Shown: positions 29,601-40,150 of the stretch, one piece after another
Layout: each line of letters begins with the position of its first letter
Numbering within the stretch: the first letter of the stretch is position 1
NCBI GenBank assembly: GCA_015767405.1
Contig: JADWMG010000002.1
Coordinates: 1-40,150 of the forward strand
Source of the DNA: Actinomycetota bacterium
GTDB taxonomy: Bacteria; Actinomycetota; Acidimicrobiia; Acidimicrobiales; Ilumatobacteraceae
Length of the DNA: 40,150 nt
Reading direction: 5' to 3'
Position numbers and translations under genes: made by a program
Notes under the pieces: generated by a model
Told to the model about the DNA's origin: nothing
Seen by the model: only the letters and a program-made list of their open reading frames with translations
The model's database searches: none

Positions 29601-30035
29601 TCAGTTTGCGGGAATTCCGGACGGGTCGAGCTGCAGAAGGAACATCTGACAGCGCTCAGCCTCATCAGATTCGTCGATCTCCGCCGCCATCGCGCCCAGC
29701 CCGCTGAGAGCTCGGAGGAATCCTCGATTTGTAGGCTCAGACCAGCGGACGTAGCCACTCCCCCGCCATCCGCTGGCGCGCAACGCGTCAAGACCACGGT
29801 GATAGCCGACTCGATAAGCGGCATAGCGTTCGATCGTGTCGCGCCCCAGATCGCCGAGTTCGGCCCACGCGTCGAGGAATCGTGGCGATGATGCCACGAC
29901 GTCGGCCACCGCGGCGCGGCGCTCCGCTATCGGGAGCGAAAGCGCTCCCGCCAACCGTTCGGCATCAATACCGCTTGGTGCGGGAAGCACGGTGGTAGGC
30001 AATCCGGACGACATGTTGATCGGCTGTTCGGTCAC
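29601..30035 (-). CDS. DUF3151 family protein
   Basis: FLDAWAELGDLGRDTIERYAAYRVGYHRGLDALRASGWRGSGYVRWSEPTNRGFLRALSGL is characteristic of the DUF3151 family. Confidence 0.85.
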   Translation of the reverse strand: MTEQPINMSSGLPTTVLPAPSGIDAERLAGALSLPIAERRAAVADVVASSPRFLDAWAELGDLGRDTIERYAAYRVGYHRGLDALRASGWRGSGYVRWSEPTNRGFLRALSGLGAMAAEIDESDEAERCQMFLLQLDPSGIPAN

Positions 30036-30103
30036 GGCGCCCGATGGTACCGATCATCGCCTATCACCACTCAAATACCCCGCGGAGCATCTAATCTTCC
30101 GGA

Positions 30104-30433
30104 GTGCTCGCGCTCACTCTCGACGAAGCCAAGAACATCGCCATCATCGCTGCCGCCGTACTGCTACTCGGTGCCGTCTTGTCGTTCTGGGTCATGAAGA
30201 GCATCATCTCCAAGGTCATCGTTGCCGGACTGCTTGGCCTGCTCGCGTTTGCAGTGTGGACGCAACGGACATCACTTCAAGACTGCGCCGACAAGGTTCA
30301 AGGGAACTTCGAACGCGTCGGTACAGAGGTCACTGTTGCCGACACTGATTGCTCGTTCTTCGGAGTCACAGTCACCATTTCTGACCCGCGCGGCGATCCA
30401 GAGCCGAGCGGCGACTCGACCGACGACGGGTGA
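30104..30433 (+). CDS. Small membrane protein with two N-terminal hydrophobic segments (GTG start)
   Basis: IAIIAAAVLLLGAVLSFWVMKSIISKVIVAGLLGLLAFAVW; stop overlaps the GTG start of the next gene. Confidence 0.7.
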   Translation: MLALTLDEAKNIAIIAAAVLLLGAVLSFWVMKSIISKVIVAGLLGLLAFAVWTQRTSLQDCADKVQGNFERVGTEVTVADTDCSFFGVTVTISDPRGDPEPSGDSTDDG

Positions 30434-31599
30434 CAATCAAGGCAGGCACGCTGGCTCGACTCACCGGAGCGAAGGCGGTCGCGAACACAGCGTTGCGTTG
30501 GATCCCACCTTTCCTCCCCACACTGGAGAAGGCATTCGGGGTATCCACAACGCAGCTGACGACCATCATCGGTGCCAGCGAATTTGCGGGTTTGTCAACA
30601 ATCGCTGTAGGCAAACATCTCGACCATGGCCGGGAGCGGCTTGTCATGGTGAGCGCTCTCGGTTTGGTGTCGGCTTCGTCGATCATCGCACTCGGAGGCT
30701 CGATCACAACCTTCGCAATTGCATTCGTCGTACTGATCCTGGGTGTTTCGAATTTCACCGTTGCAGGCCATGCCTGGATCAGCCATCGCGTCGATTACCG
30801 GTGGCGCGCACGGTCGATTGGTCTCTTCGAAACGTCATGGGCCTTTGCGCTGCTCATCGGAGCACCAATCATCGCCCTCCTGATCACCGTTTTCGGTTGG
30901 CGCGGACCGTTTGTAGCGCTTGCAATCGCGTCAGCGGTGTCGGCTGTGGTCGTTGCAACGACGTTGCCGGTTACTCGGCAGACAGCAGCTACCGAATCCG
31001 ACGAGATCGGCGACATCAGCGAACGCGACGTTCGCGTTCCTCGACAACCGCTCACTAAACGAGCCTGGCTGGTCGTATTCGGTTCAGCTCTGATGGCCAC
31101 CGCCGGGCTTTCCGTATTCGTCATCTCAGGAACCTGGCTCCACGATGCGTTCGGAGTCTCGACGGCAGGAATCGGGTTCGCCGCTATGGCGTTCGGCGGC
31201 ATCGAACTCCTGGCCAGTACGAGTACTGCCGCCTTCGCCGATCGCCTCGGCAAGCTCCGCAGCACGATCGCTGGGCTGATGACGCTGGTTGTCGGCCTCG
31301 CAATCATGCTCTCATCCAACGGTCATCTCGCAGTCGGGATGGTCGGACTTCTCATCTTCCTGCTCGGATTCGAGTACGGATTCGTCACGTCTCTGTCGCT
31401 GACAAGTGAAGCCATGCCCGAGGCGCGGGGAACAACACTGGCTCTGAGCAACGCCATAGGGACGGTCGCCCGGGGCGCAGGCGCGATCCTCAGCGGCTGG
31501 CTGTACGGCCTCCACGGCATCGCCGGCACTGCCTCACTGTCGGTATGCGCGGCAGCCGTTTCCCTGACGTGTTTCGTTCTCAGCCGGCGGATTCGATGA
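30430..31599 (+). CDS. MFS transporter
   Basis: Twelve-segment-like hydrophobic profile; IPPFLPTLEKAFGVSTTQLTTIIG; RSIGLFETSWAFALLIGAPIIALL. Confidence 0.88.
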   Translation: MTIKAGTLARLTGAKAVANTALRWIPPFLPTLEKAFGVSTTQLTTIIGASEFAGLSTIAVGKHLDHGRERLVMVSALGLVSASSIIALGGSITTFAIAFVVLILGVSNFTVAGHAWISHRVDYRWRARSIGLFETSWAFALLIGAPIIALLITVFGWRGPFVALAIASAVSAVVVATTLPVTRQTAATESDEIGDISERDVRVPRQPLTKRAWLVVFGSALMATAGLSVFVISGTWLHDAFGVSTAGIGFAAMAFGGIELLASTSTAAFADRLGKLRSTIAGLMTLVVGLAIMLSSNGHLAVGMVGLLIFLLGFEYGFVTSLSLTSEAMPEARGTTLALSNAIGTVARGAGAILSGWLYGLHGIAGTASLSVCAAAVSLTCFVLSRRIR

Positions 31600-32341
31600 A
31601 ATCGACGAGGCGTTCGGCCACGAGAGCCGGATGGCTATACGGCCCGAAATGCCCAGCACCAGGGATGTGTTCCGACCGACAATCAGCCAGAACCTCGGGC
31701 AGGAGATCTGTCGCCCTTTGATGGTGTGGTTTGGAATGCTCGCCGCACATCGCAAGAACTGGCGCATCTATCCGATTCGTCGACCACGGTTCATGCTGAC
31801 GAAGGTCGGCCAACTCACCAACCATGGCAGCACCCTCGGCTCTCCGTGTTTCCCGCTTGGGCACCGACAACCGCTCCCAACTGTCATCCCCCATGAGTCG
31901 ACGCAAGAATGCTTCGGCGGCATCGCCGGGGTCACCAAGAGACAATGCTGTGCCTCCTGGAGAGTTACCCGGCCACCAATCGAGCCATGAGAGGGGGGCT
32001 TCGTACACGGCAACGGCAGTCACTAGTTCTGGGTGCTGGTCGGCAAGTGCCAGAGCGACATTTCCCCCGAAGCTGTGTCCGAACACAAATGTTGCTTGCC
32101 GAGAACGGGAACGTTCTGTCAGCAACTCGGTGAGATCCGCGACTTGATCTGGCATTGCATACGGGCCAGCGATGTCGATCGAGCGGCCGTAGCCCCTTCG
32201 GTCGTAACGGAGAACCTCAAATCTGGAGTCGAGGCGTCGACCCAACTTGAGTAGTCCGGCCGAGCGATCCATCGACCCGTGCACCAACACGATCAACGGG
32301 TCGGATTCTTCTCCCGAGGTTGCATGCCAAATCCGCGTCAT
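31580..32341 (-). CDS. Alpha/beta hydrolase
   Basis: LIVLVHGSMDRSAG, FGHSFGGNVALALA (nucleophile elbow GHSFGG), GAGHFGPYSHP; start MTRIWHATSGEE at 32341 rather than 32551. Confidence 0.92.
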   Translation of the reverse strand: MTRIWHATSGEESDPLIVLVHGSMDRSAGLLKLGRRLDSRFEVLRYDRRGYGRSIDIAGPYAMPDQVADLTELLTERSRSRQATFVFGHSFGGNVALALADQHPELVTAVAVYEAPLSWLDWWPGNSPGGTALSLGDPGDAAEAFLRRLMGDDSWERLSVPKRETRRAEGAAMVGELADLRQHEPWSTNRIDAPVLAMCGEHSKPHHQRATDLLPEVLADCRSEHIPGAGHFGPYSHPALVAERLVDFIESAG

Positions 32342-32354
32342 GGGCAAACAGTCC

Positions 32355-33830
32355 CTAGGCGACGGACACGATGCGCAGCACATCGGTGGCGGCGCCGACG
32401 GCGCCTGCCGCCAACAAGGGTTCTGCCTGTTGGGCACTGCTCGCTGTGCCCGCCAAGATGAGCACGGTGTCACCGTGCGATATCTTCTGCGCCTCGAGCG
32501 CAGTCTCGATCGCGGAGGCGGCCATCTCGTCGGTTGAGTCATATGTGGCAACTTGGAGAGGTTCGACGCCCCAGCTCAGCGCCATCGTCCTAACCATCGC
32601 AAGGTCCGGAGACAGCCCGATCATCCGGGCACCCGGGCGGAACCTGGCCATCGCTCGCGCGGTCCGCCCACTGTGCGTGCAACACAAGATTGCCGCCGCG
32701 TTCGCATCGACGGCCGCAAGGGACGCTGCATGTGTGACCGCCGCGGTGATCGGATCGATCGAACGCGTTGCCCAGTACTCTTGGTCACGCTGGACCCGCC
32801 CAAGCCGCTCTGCCCACCGGCGGTAGCTCGCCTCGGATTCGGCTCGTACGGCAACCTTGGCCATCGTTTCGACCACGCCTACAGGATCGCGGCCGATTGC
32901 TGTCTCGCCGGAGAGCATGACTGCGTCAGTACCGTCGAAAACCGCGTTGGCGATATCACTCACCTCGGCCCGGGTCGGCGTTGGAGCCGTGATCATCGAT
33001 TCGAGCATCTGGGTGGCTGTGATAACGGGGACCCCGACCTCTACGCAATGTCTCACGATCTTCTTCTGGAGATGTGGAACGTCCTCGATCGGGCAATCAA
33101 TCCCAAGATCTCCACGAGCCACCATCACGGCGTCCGAGGCCTCGACGATCTCGTGCAGGTATTCAACAGAGCTTCGCGTTTCGATCTTCGCGACCAATTG
33201 CGCTCGACCAGCAACAACATCTCGTACCCGGTCGAGGTCGGCGCTGCGTCGCACGAACGACACCGCTAGAAACTCGACGCCGGCGTTCGCCATGGTTTCG
33301 GCGAGTTCGAGGTCTTCGTCGGTTGGAGTGGCCAGGCGCAGGGTCTCCGATGAGAGGTGGACCCCGGGCTCGCCACTCGTATGGCCACCGGTTTCGATCT
33401 TTGCTGTTGCCTCTACATCGTCTACCTCGAGAACGCTCATCGAGATCGCCCCATCGCCGAGTTGCACCCTGCTGCCCGGACTCAGATCATTCAGGAGCGT
33501 TGGGTATGGAACGTGCAGGATGTTCGCATCACTGGGTCCGCTTCCAGGACGCACCCGGATTGTCTTTCCGGCGACGAACCGAGCGCCGCCTGCGGGGAAC
33601 TCCCCTGCACGAATCTTCGGGCCGGGCAGGTCAGCCAGGACGGCAACATGGCGGTCGACATCTTCGGCAGCCTGCCGAACACGCTCGAGACGAACCAGGT
33701 GATCGTCGATCGGGCCGTGGCTGAGGTTCAGCCGCACAACCTGCACTCCGGCCACGATCAGATCACGGAGCATCTCCACCGAGTCGCTCGCTGGACCGAT
33801 CGTCGCCACGATCTTCGTTCGTCGATTCAT
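32355..33830 (-). CDS. pyk: Pyruvate kinase
   Basis: MNRRTKIVATIGPASDSVEMLRDLIVAGVQVVRLNLSHG; VMVARGDLGIDCPIEDVPHLQKKIV; VITATQMLESMI. Start at 33830. Confidence 0.97.
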   Translation of the reverse strand: MNRRTKIVATIGPASDSVEMLRDLIVAGVQVVRLNLSHGPIDDHLVRLERVRQAAEDVDRHVAVLADLPGPKIRAGEFPAGGARFVAGKTIRVRPGSGPSDANILHVPYPTLLNDLSPGSRVQLGDGAISMSVLEVDDVEATAKIETGGHTSGEPGVHLSSETLRLATPTDEDLELAETMANAGVEFLAVSFVRRSADLDRVRDVVAGRAQLVAKIETRSSVEYLHEIVEASDAVMVARGDLGIDCPIEDVPHLQKKIVRHCVEVGVPVITATQMLESMITAPTPTRAEVSDIANAVFDGTDAVMLSGETAIGRDPVGVVETMAKVAVRAESEASYRRWAERLGRVQRDQEYWATRSIDPITAAVTHAASLAAVDANAAAILCCTHSGRTARAMARFRPGARMIGLSPDLAMVRTMALSWGVEPLQVATYDSTDEMAASAIETALEAQKISHGDTVLILAGTASSAQQAEPLLAAGAVGAATDVLRIVSVA

Positions 33831-33946
33831 CCCCGTCTGTCTATCGCCCGTCAGAGATGACCGCCGCTCGTTCTCGTGATCGATCAGTGCGCCGTGTACG
33901 CCCACGATCCTCGTTCACCACTCGATTTCTGCTTGGCTGTCGTGCG

Positions 33947-34570
33947 ATGGAACTCTTGCTCATACGACACGCCTTGCCAGTTCGGCGCGAGTTGGTCGAC
34001 GGACCAGCCGACCCGGAACTCTCCGACGATGGCCACGCGCAGGCCGAACGACTGGCGCGCTACCTGGAGTCAGAGCACATCGACGCCGTCTATGCGAGTC
34101 CGCTCAAACGCGCGCAGCAAACTGCAGAGCCATTGGCCGCTCGACGCGGTGTCGACATCTTCACCTCGGCCGGTATCGCCGAATGGGACCAGAACAGTTC
34201 TGAGTACGTCCCCGTCGAAGAACTCAAGGCTGCGGGAGATCCACGCTGGCATGCGTTGCTCGAAGGCACTTGGGTGTCTGACGAATCAGAGGAAGACTTC
34301 AGCGAACGGATCTCGACCACCATCGAGTCCATCGTGGCCGACCACGGCGGGCAACGCGTAGCCGTCGTCTGCCATGGGGGCGTGATCAACGGGTACCTAT
34401 CGGAGGTTCTCGGCCTGACGGAGTTCGCCCGCATGTTCTTCTATCCGAACTACACATCGATCCACCGCGTCGCGGCAGCCTCCACCGGCGAACGATCGAT
34501 CATTACCATCAACGAGACAAGCCATCTCCGCGGCACCGGGCTACCGATGGGTCTGTTTCAGAAAGGATGA
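33947..34570 (+). CDS. Histidine phosphatase family protein (phosphoglycerate mutase-like)
   Basis: MELLLIRHALPVRRE (RHA/RHG motif), YASPLKRAQQTAEPLA, VVCHGGVINGYL. Confidence 0.93.
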   Translation: MELLLIRHALPVRRELVDGPADPELSDDGHAQAERLARYLESEHIDAVYASPLKRAQQTAEPLAARRGVDIFTSAGIAEWDQNSSEYVPVEELKAAGDPRWHALLEGTWVSDESEEDFSERISTTIESIVADHGGQRVAVVCHGGVINGYLSEVLGLTEFARMFFYPNYTSIHRVAAASTGERSIITINETSHLRGTGLPMGLFQKG

Positions 34571-35823
34571 ACTCAATGATCGACGACCTGCTCCAGTTTC
34601 TCGACAATTCACCATCTCCCTGGCACGCTGTCGAATCGACGATCGAGCGCCTCGATGGATTCGAATGCCTCCATGAGGCTGATCCGTGGAACGATCTTCC
34701 GCCCAACGGCTACGTCGTGCGCGACGGCGCGATCATCGCGTGGCGCTCGCCCGGCGGCGACATCGCACCGAGTAGCCCCTTTCGGCTCGCAGGAGCACAC
34801 ACTGACTCCCCTGTCTTGCGTGTCAAGCCGCATCCCGACAGCGACGCTCTCGGCTGGAGGCAGCTCGGCGTCGAGGTATACGGGGGCATTCTCAACAACA
34901 CCTGGCTCGATCGTGACCTGGGAATCGCCGGTCGGGTGATCGGCTCTGACGGAACCTCGACCCTGGTCAACGTGGCCAATCCAATCGCCCGCGTTCCGCA
35001 ATTGGCCGTCCACCTCGACCGCGAGGTCAACAGCAAGGGTCTCACCCTCGACGCTCAGCAGCACCTCAAGCCGATCTGGGGAGTCGGCATTTCCTCGTCT
35101 GGCGAGTTTGCATCCTGGATCGGGTCCCAGGCTGGCTTGAACGGACCCGCGGCATGGTGGGAGCTCTGCCTCTACGACGTTCAACGTGCATCAATCATGG
35201 GCGCGGATCAGTCGCTCATCGCGTCAGGCCGGCTCGACAACCTGCTCTCGTGTTGGGCTGCGACCCGCTCCCTGGTCGAGGCACGACCGCCTGCACACAC
35301 AGCACTGATCGTGTTCAACGATCACGAAGAAGTCGGCTCCTCGAGCACGACCGGTGCCGCCGGGCCGTTCCTCGAACAAGTGCTCTCGCGACTCGTCGCT
35401 GCACGCGGGGGCACTTCGGAAGATTTCCATCGCGCTCTCGCCGCTTCTTCGTGCATATCTGCCGACAACGCCCATGCGGTTCATCCGAACTATCCGGAAC
35501 GCCACGACCCTGACCACCGTCCGATCGTCAACGCCGGACCAGCGCTCAAAGTGAACGCCAACCAGCGTTACGCAACATCAGCTGACACGGCCGCCGAGTT
35601 CCAACGTGCCTGCGAGGCGGCAGGGGTGCCGTGGCAAGTTTTCGTATCACGCAACAACATGCCATGTGGCTCGACCATCGGGCCACTGACAGCGACACGC
35701 CTAGGAATCGCCACGGCCGACGTGGGTGTTCCTCAACTGTCGATGCATTCAGCGCGAGAGTTGTGTGGCGTGGATGATCCGGTTCACCTGTCGAATGCCC
35801 TGACGTCGTTTCTCACAGGCTGA
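34567..35823 (+). CDS. apeB: M18 family aminopeptidase
   Basis: LAGAHTDSPVLRVKP, IVFNDHEEVGSSSTTGAAGPFLEQVL, SADNAHAVHPNY, MPCGSTIGPLTATRLGI; ATGA overlap with the upstream gene. Confidence 0.95.
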   Translation: MNSMIDDLLQFLDNSPSPWHAVESTIERLDGFECLHEADPWNDLPPNGYVVRDGAIIAWRSPGGDIAPSSPFRLAGAHTDSPVLRVKPHPDSDALGWRQLGVEVYGGILNNTWLDRDLGIAGRVIGSDGTSTLVNVANPIARVPQLAVHLDREVNSKGLTLDAQQHLKPIWGVGISSSGEFASWIGSQAGLNGPAAWWELCLYDVQRASIMGADQSLIASGRLDNLLSCWAATRSLVEARPPAHTALIVFNDHEEVGSSSTTGAAGPFLEQVLSRLVAARGGTSEDFHRALAASSCISADNAHAVHPNYPERHDPDHRPIVNAGPALKVNANQRYATSADTAAEFQRACEAAGVPWQVFVSRNNMPCGSTIGPLTATRLGIATADVGVPQLSMHSARELCGVDDPVHLSNALTSFLTG

Positions 35824-35835
35824 CCGCGCCGGAGT

Positions 35836-36506
35836 TCAACCGACGCGAGACTGTGCCAGGTCGAACAGACGCTGCAGCTCGTCCGACAACTCATCGGTCG
35901 TGTCCTTGATGGTCTGACGCGAGGCACGACCGGACCCGTTGACCTCCGGGCGGATGGGCTCGCCAATGACGATATGCACTTTCTGCGGATGAATCATCTT
36001 GGCGTGGCGTGGCATCACCCGTGCCGAGCCGCCGATTCCGACCGGGACGATCGGGACGCCGGCGCGGGCTGCAATGAAAACGGCGCCTGCGAACAGCGGC
36101 TGGATCAGAGGGCCGTCCTTGCGTTCACCTTCGGGGAACAAGACGAGAGGTTCACCGTTGTCCAGAACAGTGACGCACCTCCTGAGCGCTTCACGATCTG
36201 CTGTTCCGCGACTCACGGGAAACGCGCCCATTACCGATACGAACCATCCAATCGGCCCGTACTTCCAGACTTCCTCCTTGCCCATGAACCGGATTCGGCG
36301 CCGAGTGATACAGGCAATGATCGGGCTGTCGACGTAGCTGCGATGGACCGGAGCGATGACGTAGGCGCCACATTTCGGAAGGTTCTCCAGCCCGCTGATC
36401 GTCGGCCTCGTTATCAGTCGGGTCAGCCACACCACGAGACCGCGGAAGATCGTGTATGCCACACGACCTCCCCAGGAGTTATCAGCGAGATCCGTTTTCG
36501 TGTGGG

Positions 36507-36510
<4 letters not shown>
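35836..36510 (-). CDS. 1-acyl-sn-glycerol-3-phosphate acyltransferase (PlsC-like)
   Basis: APVHRSYVDSPII (HxxxxD-type HRSYVD), LFPEGERKDG, VPIVPVGIGG. Confidence 0.93.
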
Positions 36511-38653
<2,143 letters not shown>

Positions 38654-38688
38654 TCAATCGTGTTCTCCAGCATCTCCTGCGTGTCGAT

Positions 38689-39381
38689 GTGACGGCTGTT
38701 GCGCTGATTCACGGTTGGGGTGGATCTTTCTCGGCCACTTGGCAACGGAATGGGTTCACGGCTCTGCTCGAAGATTCGGGCGCATCTGTCATCGGGATCG
38801 ATCTCCTGGGACATGGCGATGCTCCTAAGCCGCATGACCCGGACGCCTATGGAGATCTGACGACCAGAATCGTCGAGGCCCTGCCCGATGAGCCGGTCGA
38901 CGCAGTCGGTTTCTCACTGGGCGCAATGACCTTGCTTCGCGCCGCCATCGACAACCCGACACGATTCAACCGCTTGATTCTCGCAGGGGTCGGGTCCAAC
39001 ATTTTCAAGCGCGACGAAGCCGGAACACGCCAGATCATCGAAGGCCTGGACCTCGTAGCTGGCGGCGGCGACCCCTCGACACTCGACAACACTGTGCGTC
39101 TCTTCGCTCAGTACGCCCAACAGCCCGGAAATGACCTCGGGGCACTGAACGCTGTAATGAAACGACCTCCGGCACCCCTGCTGACTGCTGAGCAGATGGC
39201 CACGGTGACCTGCCCAGTGATGGTCATCATCGGGGACCAAGACTTCACTTATCCGGGCGATGCTCTGGCCGCGGCGTTCCCGAATGGGCAGTGCACAACA
39301 CTCAAGGGTGTCGACCACTTCGCCACCACCGACGACTTCGGTTTCTTTGATGCAGCTCTCGAATTCCTCGACGCTGTCTGA
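38689..39381 (+). CDS. Alpha/beta hydrolase (start uncertain; ORF open to 38635)
   Basis: VALIHGWGGSFSATWQRNGF, GFSLGAMTLLRAA (nucleophile elbow), IIGDQDFTYPGDALAAAF.., GVDHF. Confidence 0.88.
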   Translation: MTAVALIHGWGGSFSATWQRNGFTALLEDSGASVIGIDLLGHGDAPKPHDPDAYGDLTTRIVEALPDEPVDAVGFSLGAMTLLRAAIDNPTRFNRLILAGVGSNIFKRDEAGTRQIIEGLDLVAGGGDPSTLDNTVRLFAQYAQQPGNDLGALNAVMKRPPAPLLTAEQMATVTCPVMVIIGDQDFTYPGDALAAAFPNGQCTTLKGVDHFATTDDFGFFDAALEFLDAV

Positions 39382-40150
39382 TGACAGAACGACCACCGAA
39401 TGCGGCGCTCCTCACAGATGACGTCGCACGCGCAGAGCATGTAATCCGCTCCGGAGGGCTCGTTGCCATACCCACGGAAACCGTTTACGGGCTCGCTGCA
39501 GACGCAACCAACCCGGATGCCGTTCGCCGGCTCTTCGAAGTCAAGGGACGCCCTTCCGATCATCCGCTCATTGTCCACCTTCGATCACCGAACCAACTTG
39601 GCGAATGGACGGAAAAGCTCAACGAGCCAGCTCGCATTCTCATCGAGGCTTCGTGGCCTGGACCGCTCACGATTGTCGTGCCACGAGCTTCGAAGGTGCT
39701 CGACGTAGTTACCGGCGGACGCGCCACCATTGGGCTGCGGGTGCCTGCACACCCAATGACTCTCGACCTACTTGGCCGCCTCGGAGTCGGTCTCGCCGCG
39801 CCGTCGGCAAACCGATTCGGATCGGTGAGTCCAACAACGGCCGAGCACGTGCTGCGTGACCTCGGAGACCGCCTCGACCCCATGCGGGACGCAATTCTGG
39901 ATGGAGGGCCGTGCCCCGTAGGGGTTGAGAGCACGATCGTCGACTGCACCACCGTGCCGCCACAGATTCTTCGCTCCGGTGGCATCGAGACCGAAGATGT
40001 GCACAGATTGCTCAGTGGACTGGTTGCGGAGGCATCTGGCCCTGCTCGGGCGAGCGGAATGCTCGCTTCGCACTACGCACCGAGTTGCACAGTGAAACTC
40101 GTCGACAGCACCGACGACGCGATCGCCCTCCGCGCCGGATCACCGAACAG
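39381..40150 (+). CDS. L-threonylcarbamoyladenylate synthase, Sua5/TsaC type (3' end outside window; not in supplied ORF track)
   Basis: Own translation from ATG 39381: MTERPPNAALLTDDVARAEHVIRSGGLVAIPTETVYGLAADATNPDAVRRLFEVKGRPSDHPLIVHL..WPGPLTIVV..SAGMLASHYAP-like end (ASGMLASHYAPSCTVKLV); no in-frame stop to 40150. Confidence 0.93.
   Translation, partial: MTERPPNAALLTDDVARAEHVIRSGGLVAIPTETVYGLAADATNPDAVRRLFEVKGRPSDHPLIVHLRSPNQLGEWTEKLNEPARILIEASWPGPLTIVVPRASKVLDVVTGGRATIGLRVPAHPMTLDLLGRLGVGLAAPSANRFGSVSPTTAEHVLRDLGDRLDPMRDAILDGGPCPVGVESTIVDCTTVPPQILRSGGIETEDVHRLLSGLVAEASGPARASGMLASHYAPSCTVKLVDSTDDAIALRAGSPN

Noticed and set aside
28938-29649. Plus-strand ORFs at 28938..29348 and 28999..29649, sharing the peptide RFVSAQTxAxQVSADTN with the carA ORF extension
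   Set aside because: The shared peptide is a translation of the repeat itself; the remainder is antisense to mobA.
32342-32551. N-terminal extension of the alpha/beta hydrolase ORF (MPHMTQPTRWPPPRSRLRSRRRR..)
   Set aside because: Overlaps the pyk 3' end in another frame and has low-complexity Arg/Pro shadow composition; MTRIWHATSGEE is the likely start.

Overview
The window is a dense, GC-rich housekeeping region of an actinobacterial chromosome. I infer an Acidimicrobiia-like lineage from gene order and protein style; no taxonomy was computed. From about 26.2 kb down to 0.65 kb there is an unbroken minus-strand gene string: alaS, ruvX, mltG, aroE, aroC, aroK, aroB, an M24 peptidase, efp, nusB, a DUF2079 membrane protein, pyrR, pyrB, pyrC, carA, carB, pyrD, mihF, gmk, rpoZ, coaBC, metK, priA-like. 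The right part is mixed-strand: a Cys-rich unknown protein, a 66-aa unknown, RNase D, rhodanese, mobA, DUF3151, a small membrane protein plus MFS pair, alpha/beta hydrolases, pyruvate kinase, a histidine phosphatase, an M18 aminopeptidase, plsC, cmk, a GuaB1-type protein, and a Sua5/TsaC gene that runs off the window. I see no defence island, CRISPR array, prophage, transposase or RNA gene. The most interesting structure is non-coding. (1) A family of 47-nt hairpin elements, TTTGTGTCAGC...GCTGACACAAA, occurs three times: one copy between pyrC and carA and a tandem pair between the rhodanese gene and mobA. (2) A different 51-nt nested double palindrome lies between the convergent dehydratase and priA genes. 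(3) A GGGTCTGACCCC palindrome occurs twice. (4) A PyrR-binding-loop-like hairpin lies directly over the likely pyrR ribosome-binding site. I found no convincing wholly new multi-gene system; the hairpin family is the best candidate for something undescribed.
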